A stretch of DNA of 27,097 nucleotides from an uncultured Actinomycetes bacterium. GTDB taxonomy: Bacteria > Actinomycetota > Actinomycetes > Nanopelagicales > Nanopelagicaceae. Made by a program: the position numbers and the translations under genes. The DNA is taken from the NCBI GenBank assembly GCA_903928395.1, contig CAIYQS010000148.1:1-27097 (forward strand), given 5' to 3'. This document shows positions 8,334 to 15,793 of the stretch, piece after piece (the stretch's first letter is position 1; the number at the start of each line of letters is the position of its first letter). The notes beneath the pieces were generated by a model, which was given only the letters and a program-made list of their open reading frames with translations, made no database searches and had not been told where the DNA came from.

Positions 8334-8374
8334 GGTTTAACCTTACTTCTTTCATAAGGTAATCCCGTGGATTC
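8326..8374. promoter_or_regulatory. Symmetric divergent promoter of moeA-like gene and 5-FCL
   Basis: A 49-base element with dyad symmetry about base 8350. Outer arms GAATCCATGG (8326-8335) and CCGTGGATTC (8365-8374) match at 9 of 10 positions and contain both start codons (ATG minus, GTG plus). Inner arms are identical TAAGGT hexamers, one on each strand (8340-8345 minus, 8355-8360 plus), each exactly 6 bases from its start codon. No Shine-Dalgarno is seen on either side. Two leaderless promoters facing outward is the inferred function; binding of a dimeric regulator to the dyad is possible. Confidence 0.55.
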
Positions 8375-8939
8375 TACGAAGCAGAGCAAGCGTGAACAGC
8401 GCACACAACTGCGTCGTGACCGAGAACTCACGTACATGCCTGAGAGTTGGCTTCATATTATTCAGGCTCATGAAATTCAAAGCGCAAATGTCGTAGCAAC
8501 TTACATGTCGTACGGAACTGAACCGCAAACCGCTGATATCAACAGCGCACTTTTTCGCGCCGGAAAAGTGGTCCTTCTCCCCCGAACGTTAAAGGACAGA
8601 GATATCGAATGGGTAATCTGGAATGGATTGGAGAGCTCACTTAAGAAGAATCGCAATGTCCTAGAGCCCGCAGGAGAAACTTTTAATCAGATCGAAAAGA
8701 TTGACGTCGTAATAGTTCCAGCACTTCAAGTAGATCACGAGGGAAATCGAATTGGTCAAGGTGGCGGTTCGTATGATCGCGCCCTGGCGCGCATCTCCGC
8801 CTGGAAGGTTGCTCTAGTTGGCGCAAATGAAATCTCGCAGCAGGTTTTACCCACCGAACCTCACGATCAGCCCGTCTCCGCCGTGGCAACGCCGACTCTA
8901 CTTCTGAGGTTTAGTCAGGATGAGCAAGATCGCCTTTAG
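8367..8939 (+). CDS. 5-formyltetrahydrofolate cyclo-ligase
   Basis: Converts 5-formyl-THF to 5,10-methenyl-THF with ATP, recovering a storage or inhibitory folate form. The 190-residue protein is of normal length, with YMSYGTEPQT in the N-terminal half and the family signature GNRIGQGGGSYDRAL (126-140). The start is taken as the GTG at 8367 because TAAGGT lies 6 bases upstream and the position mirrors the moeA-like start. It is divergent from the moeA-like gene, as Rv0992c is near Rv0994, but the galU gene usually between them is absent. Its last 29 bases overlap the convergent CopD-CtaG gene. Confidence 0.93.
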   Translation: MDSTKQSKREQRTQLRRDRELTYMPESWLHIIQAHEIQSANVVATYMSYGTEPQTADINSALFRAGKVVLLPRTLKDRDIEWVIWNGLESSLKKNRNVLEPAGETFNQIEKIDVVIVPALQVDHEGNRIGQGGGSYDRALARISAWKVALVGANEISQQVLPTEPHDQPVSAVATPTLLLRFSQDEQDRL

Positions 8940-10803
8940 CCAACGTCGCCAGATACTTGTTGTACCTAGCCAGTTCGTCTTCCTCACCCATGGCCGCGGC
9001 TCGGTCTGACGCTCGATCTTGTCTCCTCGACTCCCGTGAATCATCGCGCATCCATTGAATAAATGTTGCGATCAATGCTACGAGAATTGGGATTTCTCCC
9101 ATGGCCCAGCCCAAGGCAGCGCCAGTATGTTGATCTGTCAAGAGATTGGTACTCCACGGGCGATTAAGCGATGCGAAATAGCCGCCATCTAGAAGAGTAG
9201 TCGTCGATAAAAGGGCAATAGAGAAAAATGCATGAATACTCATTGCTGCAAAGAGCACAATGATTCGAACAATATGGGGGATTTTTCGCGGATTCGGATC
9301 TACGCCAATGATCACATAGAAAAAGAGATAGCCCGCGAGCAAGAAATGAATATCCATAAGTAGATGACCACTGTGGGATTGCATTAATTTGCCGAACAGA
9401 GGTGTCATGTAGAGCACAAAGAGCGAACCGTCAAAAAGGCCAAGTGCCACCACAGGATTGGTGATGATGACAGAATATTTGGAGTGAATTATTGTGATTA
9501 ACGTGCCGCGCAAACCACGCTCCTCGGGAGTTCTGCCTTGCGGCAAGGTGCGCAGGGCCAACGTTATTGGGGCACTCAGCACAAAACCGATTGGCGCAAT
9601 CATTCCCAAAATCATGTGCGAAACCATGTGGTATGAAAATGCGAAGTGGGCATAAACGCCGATTCCCCCGCTGGTTGCAAAATCGACTAGCGCGATTCCA
9701 ATTGCAAAAGAAATGGTTCGCCCTATTGGCCATTTGTCGCCTCTGCGAGCCAATATAACGACCCCATAGATATAGAGCGAAGTTATAAGTAGGAGAAAAC
9801 CCAGAATTGTTCCGTCTGGTGAATACGAAAACAGAATTCGACCGAGAGTTGGAGCGCCTGGCATCGATATTCCAGTGATCCCTATAGCTGGATCTCTGAC
9901 GGCAATCAACCCAGTAGGAGAAATAGGTGGAATAGTGGAGCTGAGCCAACCTCCGACCGCCACTGCCGCGATCATTACTCCACTTTCATTTACTAAGAGC
10001 CTGAAGATTTGCGAAGCTCCGTGAAGATTTTTCGAGATATAGCTTCGATGCCGCACCCCGATAAAGAGCAAAGTTAGAAAAAGAACACTCTTTATTATGA
10101 TCAAAAGTCCATAGCGACTATGCCAACCTGAAAGGAAATTTAATCGCGTCCATGCATTTAATACCCCGCTTACGCCAACGATGATCGCCGACCACAGTGC
10201 AAGTGAACTAAATCGCTGAATAGAAGCCGTCCGATCGCGTGCTGATATCGCAAGTAAGCCAATCACTCCGCCTACCCATAACGAGACCGCTGCTACATGG
10301 AAAATGAGCGAACCGATTGCCAGGCCGTGATTTCCTGCGCTAGATGCATGACTCTGGAAGAGTGGTACGACTAGCGCGAGCATTGAAGCCGCGAGAGCAA
10401 AATAAACCGCTCCAACTTTTTTCGCCCTGATAATCAACGCTATGGATGCACTTCCCATAACTAACTGGAAAACATAGTCTCGACCGACGCTGGTAGATCC
10501 CAGAAAACTCGATATTACTGACCAATTAAATGCATCAAGAAATCCGCCGCTGAGCAAATTTGAAAGCTCGACAATCGTGTCTCCTATTGTGCAAACCACC
10601 CATACAATCGTTGCCAAGAGCGCCAAGCTCTTTATCCGATTAGCCTCTTTACCAAGCGCGCCTCGAGTTTCTGGTAGTAAAAAACCGATGGCATAGAGAA
10701 GACCTATCGCAACAAGCGTAGAAACAAGGTAGAGATCTTTAACAACCGGAAGCAATACTTGTACTAAAGTGCTCGAACTCTGCAAGTGGTTGTGGGCATC
10801 CAC
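8911..10803 (-). CDS. CopD-CtaG fusion membrane protein (copper transport / cytochrome c oxidase assembly)
   Basis: A 630-residue polytopic membrane protein, roughly 14-16 transmembrane segments by eye. The first half resembles CopD (copper resistance D), with FHVAAVSLWVGGVIGLL; the second half resembles caa3-type CtaG, with FAFSYHMVSHMILGMIAP, NPVVALGLFDGSLFVLY and SHSGHLLMDIHFLLAGYLFF. Conserved His and Met residues in these helices are the likely copper ligands. CopD-CtaG fusions are common in Actinobacteria and are linked to copper delivery to heme-copper oxidase. It starts at a GTG 17 bases after the CopC-like gene, so the pair is one operon. The 3' end overlaps 5-FCL. Confidence 0.85.
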   Translation of the reverse strand: MDAHNHLQSSSTLVQVLLPVVKDLYLVSTLVAIGLLYAIGFLLPETRGALGKEANRIKSLALLATIVWVVCTIGDTIVELSNLLSGGFLDAFNWSVISSFLGSTSVGRDYVFQLVMGSASIALIIRAKKVGAVYFALAASMLALVVPLFQSHASSAGNHGLAIGSLIFHVAAVSLWVGGVIGLLAISARDRTASIQRFSSLALWSAIIVGVSGVLNAWTRLNFLSGWHSRYGLLIIIKSVLFLTLLFIGVRHRSYISKNLHGASQIFRLLVNESGVMIAAVAVGGWLSSTIPPISPTGLIAVRDPAIGITGISMPGAPTLGRILFSYSPDGTILGFLLLITSLYIYGVVILARRGDKWPIGRTISFAIGIALVDFATSGGIGVYAHFAFSYHMVSHMILGMIAPIGFVLSAPITLALRTLPQGRTPEERGLRGTLITIIHSKYSVIITNPVVALGLFDGSLFVLYMTPLFGKLMQSHSGHLLMDIHFLLAGYLFFYVIIGVDPNPRKIPHIVRIIVLFAAMSIHAFFSIALLSTTTLLDGGYFASLNRPWSTNLLTDQHTGAALGWAMGEIPILVALIATFIQWMRDDSRESRRQDRASDRAAAMGEEDELARYNKYLATLAKGDLAHPD

Positions 10804-10820
10804 AACCGCCGTTTCGAGAA

Positions 10821-11426
10821 TTATTTGGCACCTCGATCACGTGGCGCTTTCTTACGCGGTTTGCGGTTCTTTCGAAATTGCTTCCAAATCATTCCGGCGT
10901 ACCAAATGAGGAAGAGCGCAACAATTGTCGCTAATCCGAGAAAAACCAAAACCGCAATATTTGCCGAAGAATTACTGGAGGATGTCGGCGAGCTCGTTGA
11001 AGAATTAACCGGAGTCGGAGTAACACTCGGGATTGAACTTTCTGAAGGCGCGTTATAGAGAAAAGTGTATGAACCCGTGAGTGGGGTGTCTGTGGCACTA
11101 AGGAGCGTATAAGAAACGGTGTAAATTCCGGTCGCGGTTAATGGTTTCAGCCCAACGACGGCAGTTGTGTCGGTAATAGTCAAAGAACCATCGTCAATCT
11201 GGGCTCCATTGGGATCCGTTACGGACAGACTATTTCCATCACTCAACAGAGTTGTTGCCGCAGTTACAGACACAGCGTTCGGTGCCACAGTAAGCACCGC
11301 CCCAACTGCGGGGACCGTAGCAACAACGGTATTGGCTTGGGCTGCAGGTGAATAAAACGCGCTCAAACTAACCAGGGCGGCTACGACTGACATCCGCACG
11401 GTCAAGCTTCGAACCAAAATGCGCAT
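10821..11426 (-). CDS. CopC-like exported, membrane-anchored protein lacking the copper-binding histidines
   Basis: A 201-residue protein: signal peptide (about 1-31, cleavage after AQA), an Ig-like CopC domain (about 32-128), a Ser/Thr/Pro-rich linker (130-153), one transmembrane helix (about 155-175) and a strongly basic cytoplasmic tail. This is the layout of actinobacterial CopC/YcnJ-type proteins placed before CopD. The usual N-terminal His after cleavage is replaced (ANTVV), and the DGH copper motif near GxYTVSW is replaced: SATDTPLTGS is seen where SADGHPVSGS is typical. The fold seems kept while the Cu(II) site is lost. A GAGGAG Shine-Dalgarno lies 6 bases before the ATG, so this gene is leadered. 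Confidence 0.75.
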   Translation of the reverse strand: MRILVRSLTVRMSVVAALVSLSAFYSPAAQANTVVATVPAVGAVLTVAPNAVSVTAATTLLSDGNSLSVTDPNGAQIDDGSLTITDTTAVVGLKPLTATGIYTVSYTLLSATDTPLTGSYTFLYNAPSESSIPSVTPTPVNSSTSSPTSSSNSSANIAVLVFLGLATIVALFLIWYAGMIWKQFRKNRKPRKKAPRDRGAK

Positions 11427-11504
11427 TCCAGACTCCTCAAATTGCTTAAATCGGCTACTTTCCTTTAAATCCCGCTTGGATTAGAACCTATCCTCTCACC
11501 TCTT

Positions 11505-11510
11505 TACACT
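11505..11510 (+). promoter_or_regulatory. -10 hexamer of fmdB
   Basis: TACACT, 7 bases before the fmdB ATG, with no Shine-Dalgarno between. It fits TAnnnT and predicts a leaderless or nearly leaderless transcript. Confidence 0.4.
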
Positions 11511-11517
11511 TACCTCC

Positions 11518-11715
11518 ATGCCGACCTACCAATATGTCTGCTCCGCTTGCGGGCACGAGTTTGAGCGCTTCCAATCATTCTCAGAGGATGCCGTGACCGT
11601 TTGCCCTCAGTGCAAAGGGGAAGTACGCAAGGTGTACTCCAATGTCGGGGTGGTGTTCAAAGGCGGAGGCTTTTACAAAACTGATTCTCGCCCGGCAGCA
11701 ACTCCAGAAACCTAA
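11518..11715 (+). CDS. FmdB family zinc-ribbon protein
   Basis: A 65-residue cytoplasmic protein with the FmdB/CxxC_CxxC zinc-ribbon: MPTYQYVC at the start, cysteines 8, 11, 29 and 32 as two CxxC pairs, then a polar tail from GGGFYKTD. The family is named for an amide-operon regulator, but its molecular role in Actinobacteria is unknown. Rv0991c is the mycobacterial family member near 5-FCL, so position fits the conserved block, with the CopC/CopD-CtaG genes lying between here. It is divergent from the CopC-like gene (91-base gap) and ends 4 bases from the small ORF on the other strand. Confidence 0.88.
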   Translation: MPTYQYVCSACGHEFERFQSFSEDAVTVCPQCKGEVRKVYSNVGVVFKGGGFYKTDSRPAATPET

Positions 11716-11719
11716 TTAC

Positions 11720-11836
11720 TCAACCGTGATGGGGTGGCTTGTCAGCCGCAATTTCTGCTTCTCGGCGCACTTCATCATCCTCACGCGGATCAATCTCGTC
11801 TTGCGTAAGTTTCGGGAGAATATTTGAATCGCTCAT
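11720..11836 (-). CDS. Small 38-residue protein coupled to the TetR gene
   Basis: A short ORF, too small for the usual length cut-off, reading MSDSNILPKL at the N-terminus and ending DKPPHHG. It is very acidic in the middle (DEIDPREDDE) with a basic-acidic RREAE helix-like stretch and no signal or transmembrane segment. Support: its ATG overlaps the TGA of the TetR gene as ATGA, a purine-rich AGGAGCAGGA lies just upstream as ribosome binding site, and it fills exactly the space up to 4 bases from the fmdB stop. I do not recognise its family. A role with the regulator or exporter is possible only by position; the His pair could bind a metal. Confidence 0.6.
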   Translation of the reverse strand: MSDSNILPKLTQDEIDPREDDEVRREAEIAADKPPHHG

Positions 11837-12459
11837 TTTTTTCCTGCTCCTAGCGCTAGCTCCAAACCATCAAGCAAGTCCTCGAACACCTCTTCTGGTA
11901 AGTGCCCTTCAACAATGAGGGTGGAAGCCCCTTGGACAGCAGACCAAGAAATTAGTTCCCCATATCGCCGCATTTGGGGCGATATGACTCCTGTTTCAAG
12001 TAGATCATCAAGACACTTGGTGAGCATCAAGAAAGCTTCATTATCGACATGGGTTCCGCGGGCATCAACTCTGCAAAATCCTCCGAACATTAAACGAAAT
12101 AAGTTTGGTTCCTTATTGGCCCACCGAAAGTAAATCCTGCCCAATTCTCGGTAGCGACGCTTAGCTGCTCTTGCGGATTTACCTGAAATATCACTCAGCG
12201 CTTCTTTTTGCATCTGAGCTAAATCAATAAAAAGTTTGTCGCCGACCCCAGAAATCAGCGAATCCTTATCGGGAAAATAATGGTAAACAGCGCTTGGGCT
12301 GACTCCGACCTGTTCTGCAACAGCGCGCAGGGAAAGATGATCCGGCCCATTTTTCCTCACGAGGACAATCGCGGCCTCGATGAGGGCGACCTGCAAATCA
12401 CCATGGTGATAACTGTCGCGCCCTGGGCGCTTGCTTCGAAGGACATCAGGTAAAGACAC
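11833..12459 (-). CDS. TetR family transcriptional regulator, probable repressor of the MMPL exporter
   Basis: A 208-residue TetR protein. The N-terminal helix-turn-helix (about 20-68) includes LSLRAVAEQVGVSPSAVYHYFPDKDSL, with the recognition helix around SPSAVYHYF. The C-terminal ligand/dimer domain is helical, with RYRELGRIYFRWANKEPNLFRLMFGG resembling the WHG-type TetR C-terminal domain. It starts at a GTG with GATACT 6 bases upstream (12466-12471, minus), which predicts a leaderless mRNA. It is divergent from the MMPL gene, and two matching operator-like sites in the gap suggest that it represses the exporter and perhaps itself. The inducing ligand is unknown. Confidence 0.9.
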   Translation of the reverse strand: MSLPDVLRSKRPGRDSYHHGDLQVALIEAAIVLVRKNGPDHLSLRAVAEQVGVSPSAVYHYFPDKDSLISGVGDKLFIDLAQMQKEALSDISGKSARAAKRRYRELGRIYFRWANKEPNLFRLMFGGFCRVDARGTHVDNEAFLMLTKCLDDLLETGVISPQMRRYGELISWSAVQGASTLIVEGHLPEEVFEDLLDGLELALGAGKK

Positions 12460-12479
12460 GCCCTAAGTATCTCTTGAAA

Positions 12480-12525
12480 CTTGACAGTGTTCAAATCAAC
12501 ACCCCATAATCTGAACACTATTCAG
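12480..12525. promoter_or_regulatory. MMPL promoter with two operator-like sites for the TetR regulator
   Basis: TTGACA (12481-12486), an 18-base spacer and CATAAT (12505-12510) form a near-consensus promoter toward the MMPL gene. A 15-base site CTTGACAGTGTTCAA (12480-12494) covers the -35. A second copy in the opposite orientation (12511-12525, CTGAACACTATTCAG on plus) covers the expected start of transcription; 11 of 15 positions agree, with an identical AGTGTTCA core. The second site is itself a CTGAA-N5-TTCAG dyad. Binding of the adjacent TetR protein to both is inferred. Confidence 0.65.
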
Positions 12526-12554
12526 ATACCGACCACACCTGAGAGGCACCAACC

Positions 12555-14654
12555 ATGTTTGAGAAACTCGGCCACACCCTCGTTCGTCGCAGAAAGGGGG
12601 TTTTGGCCCTTTTTATTGTCATCATCCTTGGAGCAGGCGCAAGCAGTTCACTACTTTTCACTCGACTCGATAGCGGTGGGTATAACGACCCCAATAGCCA
12701 ATCCGCTAAGGCAGATGCCTACTTAACCTCAACATTCCATGTGAAAGACCCAGCACTTGCACTGGTAGTGCAGAGCACCACCGCTGTTTCTGATCCGGTA
12801 ACAGTTGCGGACGCCACTGCTCTGGAGAAAGCGGTCGCTTCTGAATCGGGAGTCACGAAGACGCTTTCCTTCTGGTCAGCGGGTGGCGCTTCAGCGCTAA
12901 AAAGCATTGATGGAAAATCTGGCTATCTATTTATTTATACCGCGGCTTCTGATCCAAGTGCTTCTAAAGATGTGGCAAAACTCATTCAAAGTAAGTACGA
13001 CGGAGTATATAAATCACTCCATGTTTACGTGGGTGGGTACTCACTCGTTAACTATGCAATCTCCACCAAAATATCCAAAGATCTCGCGGTCGCCGAATCA
13101 ATATCAATTCCTCTCACATTTCTGCTCTTGCTGTTTATATTTGGCGGACTCATCGCTTCGGCAATGCCTCTCATCGTGGGACTTAGTGCGATCCTCGGAA
13201 CATTTCTCATTCTCTATCTCATCAGCCTTGCAACTGGGGTCAGCATCTTTGCTCTCAACCTAACGACTGGAATGGGGTTGGGTTTGGGAATCGACTACTC
13301 ACTTCTGATCGTCAATCGATTCCGCGAGGAACTTCACTCCGGCAAGACCGTTGAGGAGTCCGTAGCAAGAACGGTGGCCACAGCCGGTCGTACCGTCTTT
13401 TTCTCTGGGTTGACAGTTCTCGTGACAGTTTCATCATTAATGTTTTTCCCACTTATGTTCCTTAAGTCATTTGGTTACGCCGGTGTCGGAGTCGTCTTTA
13501 CAGCAGTATTTGGCGCTTTAATTCCGCTTCCTGCAATTTTGGCAATGCTTGGTACACGCATCGACAAACTGGTTGTTCGCAAGAGTGCGATCACACCAAA
13601 GGAAGATGGTCGTTGGGCACAAACCGCGCGGTTTGTAATGAAACGTCCGATCTCGGTCGTTGCTTTCGTGTTAATCATCTTGGCTATCTTGGCCACTCCA
13701 ATTAAAAATATTGTCTTCTCGGAAGTTGATAGTCGCGTTTTGCCTGCCAGCAATAAAGCAGCTATCGCCACCGCGGTTAGCATCAAGCAGTTTGACGGAC
13801 AGAGTGCAAACCCCATAGAAATCGTCATTCCGGGGGGAGCAACTCATCAGGCACAGTTAGCTTCCTACTCAGCGGAGGTGGCTAAAGTTCAACACATAGT
13901 TTCGGTTTCTCCCCCACAGATTGTCGGCAATGACGCACGAATTTCTGCGACTTTCTCAATCGGATCGCGGACCACAGATGCCGAAAAGATGATCAACGCG
14001 GTTCGGAATCTTCCTGCGCCATTTAAAACTTACGTGGGTGGGGCTGCAGCCGATTTCACCGATACTCAAGCCGGAATAGCACACACCTTGCCTTGGGCGT
14101 TGGGTTGGATTGCGCTCACAGTTTTGATTCTTCTCTTCTTATACACCGGCTCAATTATCTTGCCCATAAAAGCGGTAATCCTAAACATCCTTTCACTGAG
14201 TGCGACCATGGGAGTTCTATCCTGGATCTTCATTGATGGACATATGACTTGGCTCGTGGGTTCATTCACGAAGACAGGCACCATTGACACCTCGATGGTG
14301 ATCTTGACCTGCGTAGTGACCTTTGGACTCTCGATGGATTACGAAGTCTTCTTGCTCTCTCGTATCAAAGAAGAGCACGATGCGGGGCGTTCAAATGTCG
14401 ATGCAGTCGCAACTGGTTTACAACGCTCTGCTCGAATTATTACCTCCGCTGCCGTCCTTTTGGCGGTTGTCTTCGCCGTCTTTCTCACCAGCGGAGTAAC
14501 AAATATTAAGACTTTAGGATTTGGTGTTGCTTTCGCAATTCTGTTGGATTCAACGATGGTGCGAGCGCTCTTGGTTCCTGCCCTGATGCGGCTCTTCGGT
14601 GAACGAAATTGGTGGGCTCCAAAATCACTGAGGCGCTTCACGCTCACACACTAA
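12555..14654 (+). CDS. MMPL family RND-type membrane exporter
   Basis: A 699-residue inner-membrane transporter of the MMPL type, probably proton driven. It has two RND repeats: transmembrane 1 (about 14-35), an extracellular domain (about 40-180), helices 2-6 up to about 335, transmembrane 7 (about 366-385), a second extracellular domain (about 390-505) and helices 8-12. The proton-relay Asp-Tyr pairs are visible in GLGIDYSLLIVNRFREE (Asp247-Tyr248) and FGLSMDYEVFLLSRIKEEH (Asp595-Tyr596). A GAGAGG ribosome binding site lies 8 bases before the ATG. Actinobacterial relatives export lipids or drugs; here the TetR partner suggests an inducible efflux role. The substrate is not readable from sequence. 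Confidence 0.92.
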   Translation: MFEKLGHTLVRRRKGVLALFIVIILGAGASSSLLFTRLDSGGYNDPNSQSAKADAYLTSTFHVKDPALALVVQSTTAVSDPVTVADATALEKAVASESGVTKTLSFWSAGGASALKSIDGKSGYLFIYTAASDPSASKDVAKLIQSKYDGVYKSLHVYVGGYSLVNYAISTKISKDLAVAESISIPLTFLLLLFIFGGLIASAMPLIVGLSAILGTFLILYLISLATGVSIFALNLTTGMGLGLGIDYSLLIVNRFREELHSGKTVEESVARTVATAGRTVFFSGLTVLVTVSSLMFFPLMFLKSFGYAGVGVVFTAVFGALIPLPAILAMLGTRIDKLVVRKSAITPKEDGRWAQTARFVMKRPISVVAFVLIILAILATPIKNIVFSEVDSRVLPASNKAAIATAVSIKQFDGQSANPIEIVIPGGATHQAQLASYSAEVAKVQHIVSVSPPQIVGNDARISATFSIGSRTTDAEKMINAVRNLPAPFKTYVGGAAADFTDTQAGIAHTLPWALGWIALTVLILLFLYTGSIILPIKAVILNILSLSATMGVLSWIFIDGHMTWLVGSFTKTGTIDTSMVILTCVVTFGLSMDYEVFLLSRIKEEHDAGRSNVDAVATGLQRSARIITSAAVLLAVVFAVFLTSGVTNIKTLGFGVAFAILLDSTMVRALLVPALMRLFGERNWWAPKSLRRFTLTH

Positions 14655-14676
14655 AAAAATCAACCAACTAAGGCTG

Positions 14677-14722
14677 AGGATCGCGTCTATCGCAGGCGTT
14701 GACAGGAGATAGATGCGATCCT
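14677..14722. terminator. Hairpin after the MMPL gene, before tRNA-Arg
   Basis: Arms AGGATCGCGTCTATC (14677-14691) and GATAGATGCGATCCT (14708-14722) pair over 15 positions with one mismatch, with a 16-base loop. Only a weak T-rich run follows on the plus strand; on the minus strand a T7 run follows after about 17 bases. It probably terminates the MMPL transcript, the tRNA transcript, or both. Confidence 0.5.
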
Positions 14723-14735
14723 TCGTTCTACTGCG

Positions 14736-14808
14736 TGTCCCAGGCCGGAGTTGAACCGGCGGCCTACCGCTTAGGAGGCGGTCGCTCTATCCACTGAGCT
14801 ACTGGGAC
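14736..14808 (-). tRNA. tRNA-Arg (anticodon CCT)
   Basis: A 73-nt cloverleaf on the minus strand. The acceptor stem is GTCCCAG/CTGGGAC with discriminator A. The D arm is GCTC-AGTGGATA-GAGC, the anticodon stem ACCGC/GCGGT with loop CTCCTAA, and the T arm GCCGG-TTCAACT-CCGGC. The anticodon CCT reads AGG, hence arginine. No CCA is encoded at the 3' end. The neighbouring bases show no duplicated tRNA end, so there is no sign of an integrated element here. Confidence 0.97.
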
Positions 14809-14828
14809 CAGAAATTGATCACCTCGTT

Positions 14829-14834
14829 AGTTTA
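14829..14834 (-). promoter_or_regulatory. Possible -10 of tRNA-Arg
   Basis: TAAACT on the minus strand, 20 bases before the tRNA 5' end, fits TAnnnT. No convincing -35 was found. Confidence 0.25.
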
Positions 14835-14950
14835 ATCGGGCAAATTCACACAGTTTTCACACCCAGGAAATTAACTTTTCGCGCCCTCCCCTGGCTTTAG
14901 ACCCTAGAATTGGCTCGTAATCACGTGTACCGAAGCCCTTGGAGGAGTCA

Positions 14951-15739
14951 ATGTTGAAGAAGCTCACAACCCGAAAACTTACGAGTCTTGCGATAGTAAG
15001 CATGTTAATCGTAGGTGGATCGATCGCGCTGAGCGCATCCGCTGATGCTGCCGGGAAACAAGGAACTACATGCACCAAACTCAAGGCCAAGTCTGGTATC
15101 TACACCTGCTCAACGAACCCCTTGGCACCCACTAGCAAAACTTTGGTTTGGATTACCGCTGATTGCGCCACTACACAGGCTGACTACCTCTCAAACATTG
15201 CGGACTCCGCCTCTTATGCTAAGAACGCAGCAAATGCCACAAGCCAAGCTCAGACGTTGCTCGCCTCTTACCAAAATGCTTTAACTGTCGCCCAAACCTC
15301 TCTCAATAATTTTATGACTACCAACATCTACACGATCGAATACACCCCTGGAACTAAAACTCCATCAGTGCAAGTAACAGGATTTAATGCGGCAGTTGCT
15401 GCATATCAGGCAAAGTTGGCCTCGGATCAAGCCGGACTTCTTGCTGCGCAAGCAGCTCTTGCTAAAGATGTCGTTAGGAGCCAACAGGCAACGAATGACC
15501 AAGCAGCCATTAAAGGTTACACAGATGGAGTTAAATACCGTCAACAGACGATCGACCAACTGAACAAAACTTTAGCCCCCATCCAGACAACTATTGCCAA
15601 TGATCAAAAAGCCATAGTCACTTGGACTTCAACAGTAAATGGTTCAATTGCACAACAGAAGTTGCTTACAAAGCAGCTTCAAGACGCAATTACCACTGCG
15701 AAGTCAACGCGCGCTGCTGCTTGCAAAAAAGGGTTCTAG
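14951..15739 (+). CDS. Secreted coiled-coil protein of unknown function
   Basis: A 262-residue exported protein I do not recognise. A signal peptide (about 1-34, cleavage near ADA) is followed by a short segment with two cysteines ending TLVW and a third Cys soon after, then about 180 residues rich in Ala, Gln, Thr and Lys with heptad-like patterning. Examples are NAANATSQAQTLLASY, LASDQAGLLAAQAALA and IQTTIANDQKAIVTW, which indicate a long coiled coil, and it ends near a Cys. The start is taken as ATG 14951 because GGAGGAG (14941-14947) lies just before it; a TTG at 14939 inside that site is unlikely. TAGAAT at 14905-14910 may be its -10. A cell-surface or wall-associated structural role is only a guess. 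Confidence 0.75.
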   Translation: MLKKLTTRKLTSLAIVSMLIVGGSIALSASADAAGKQGTTCTKLKAKSGIYTCSTNPLAPTSKTLVWITADCATTQADYLSNIADSASYAKNAANATSQAQTLLASYQNALTVAQTSLNNFMTTNIYTIEYTPGTKTPSVQVTGFNAAVAAYQAKLASDQAGLLAAQAALAKDVVRSQQATNDQAAIKGYTDGVKYRQQTIDQLNKTLAPIQTTIANDQKAIVTWTSTVNGSIAQQKLLTKQLQDAITTAKSTRAAACKKGF

Positions 15740-15781
15740 CCCTTCAATCACTCGTCGCTGTTCGCTCAGCAACTAATTGAT

Positions 15782-15787
15782 TAGCCT
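15782..15787 (+). promoter_or_regulatory. -10 hexamer of the GGDEF gene, leaderless spacing
   Basis: TAGCCT lies exactly 6 bases before the ATG at 15794, inside the 54-base gap after the secreted-protein gene, and no Shine-Dalgarno is present. The gene is thus probably transcribed separately, without a leader. Confidence 0.45.
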
Positions 15788-15793
15788 CGTGAG

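Noticed and set aside
14699..14704. TTGACA in the hairpin loop after the MMPL gene as a -35 box
   Set aside because: There is no -10-like hexamer at 16-18 bases and no gene on the plus strand that it could serve.
14677..14808. tRNA-Arg and adjacent hairpin as an integration site
   Set aside because: No duplicated tRNA 3' end, integrase or phage-type genes are in the window.
14939..14950. TTG at 14939 as the start of the secreted coiled-coil gene
   Set aside because: It overlaps the GGAGGAG ribosome binding site at 14941-14947; ATG 14951 directly follows that site and gives a normal signal peptide.
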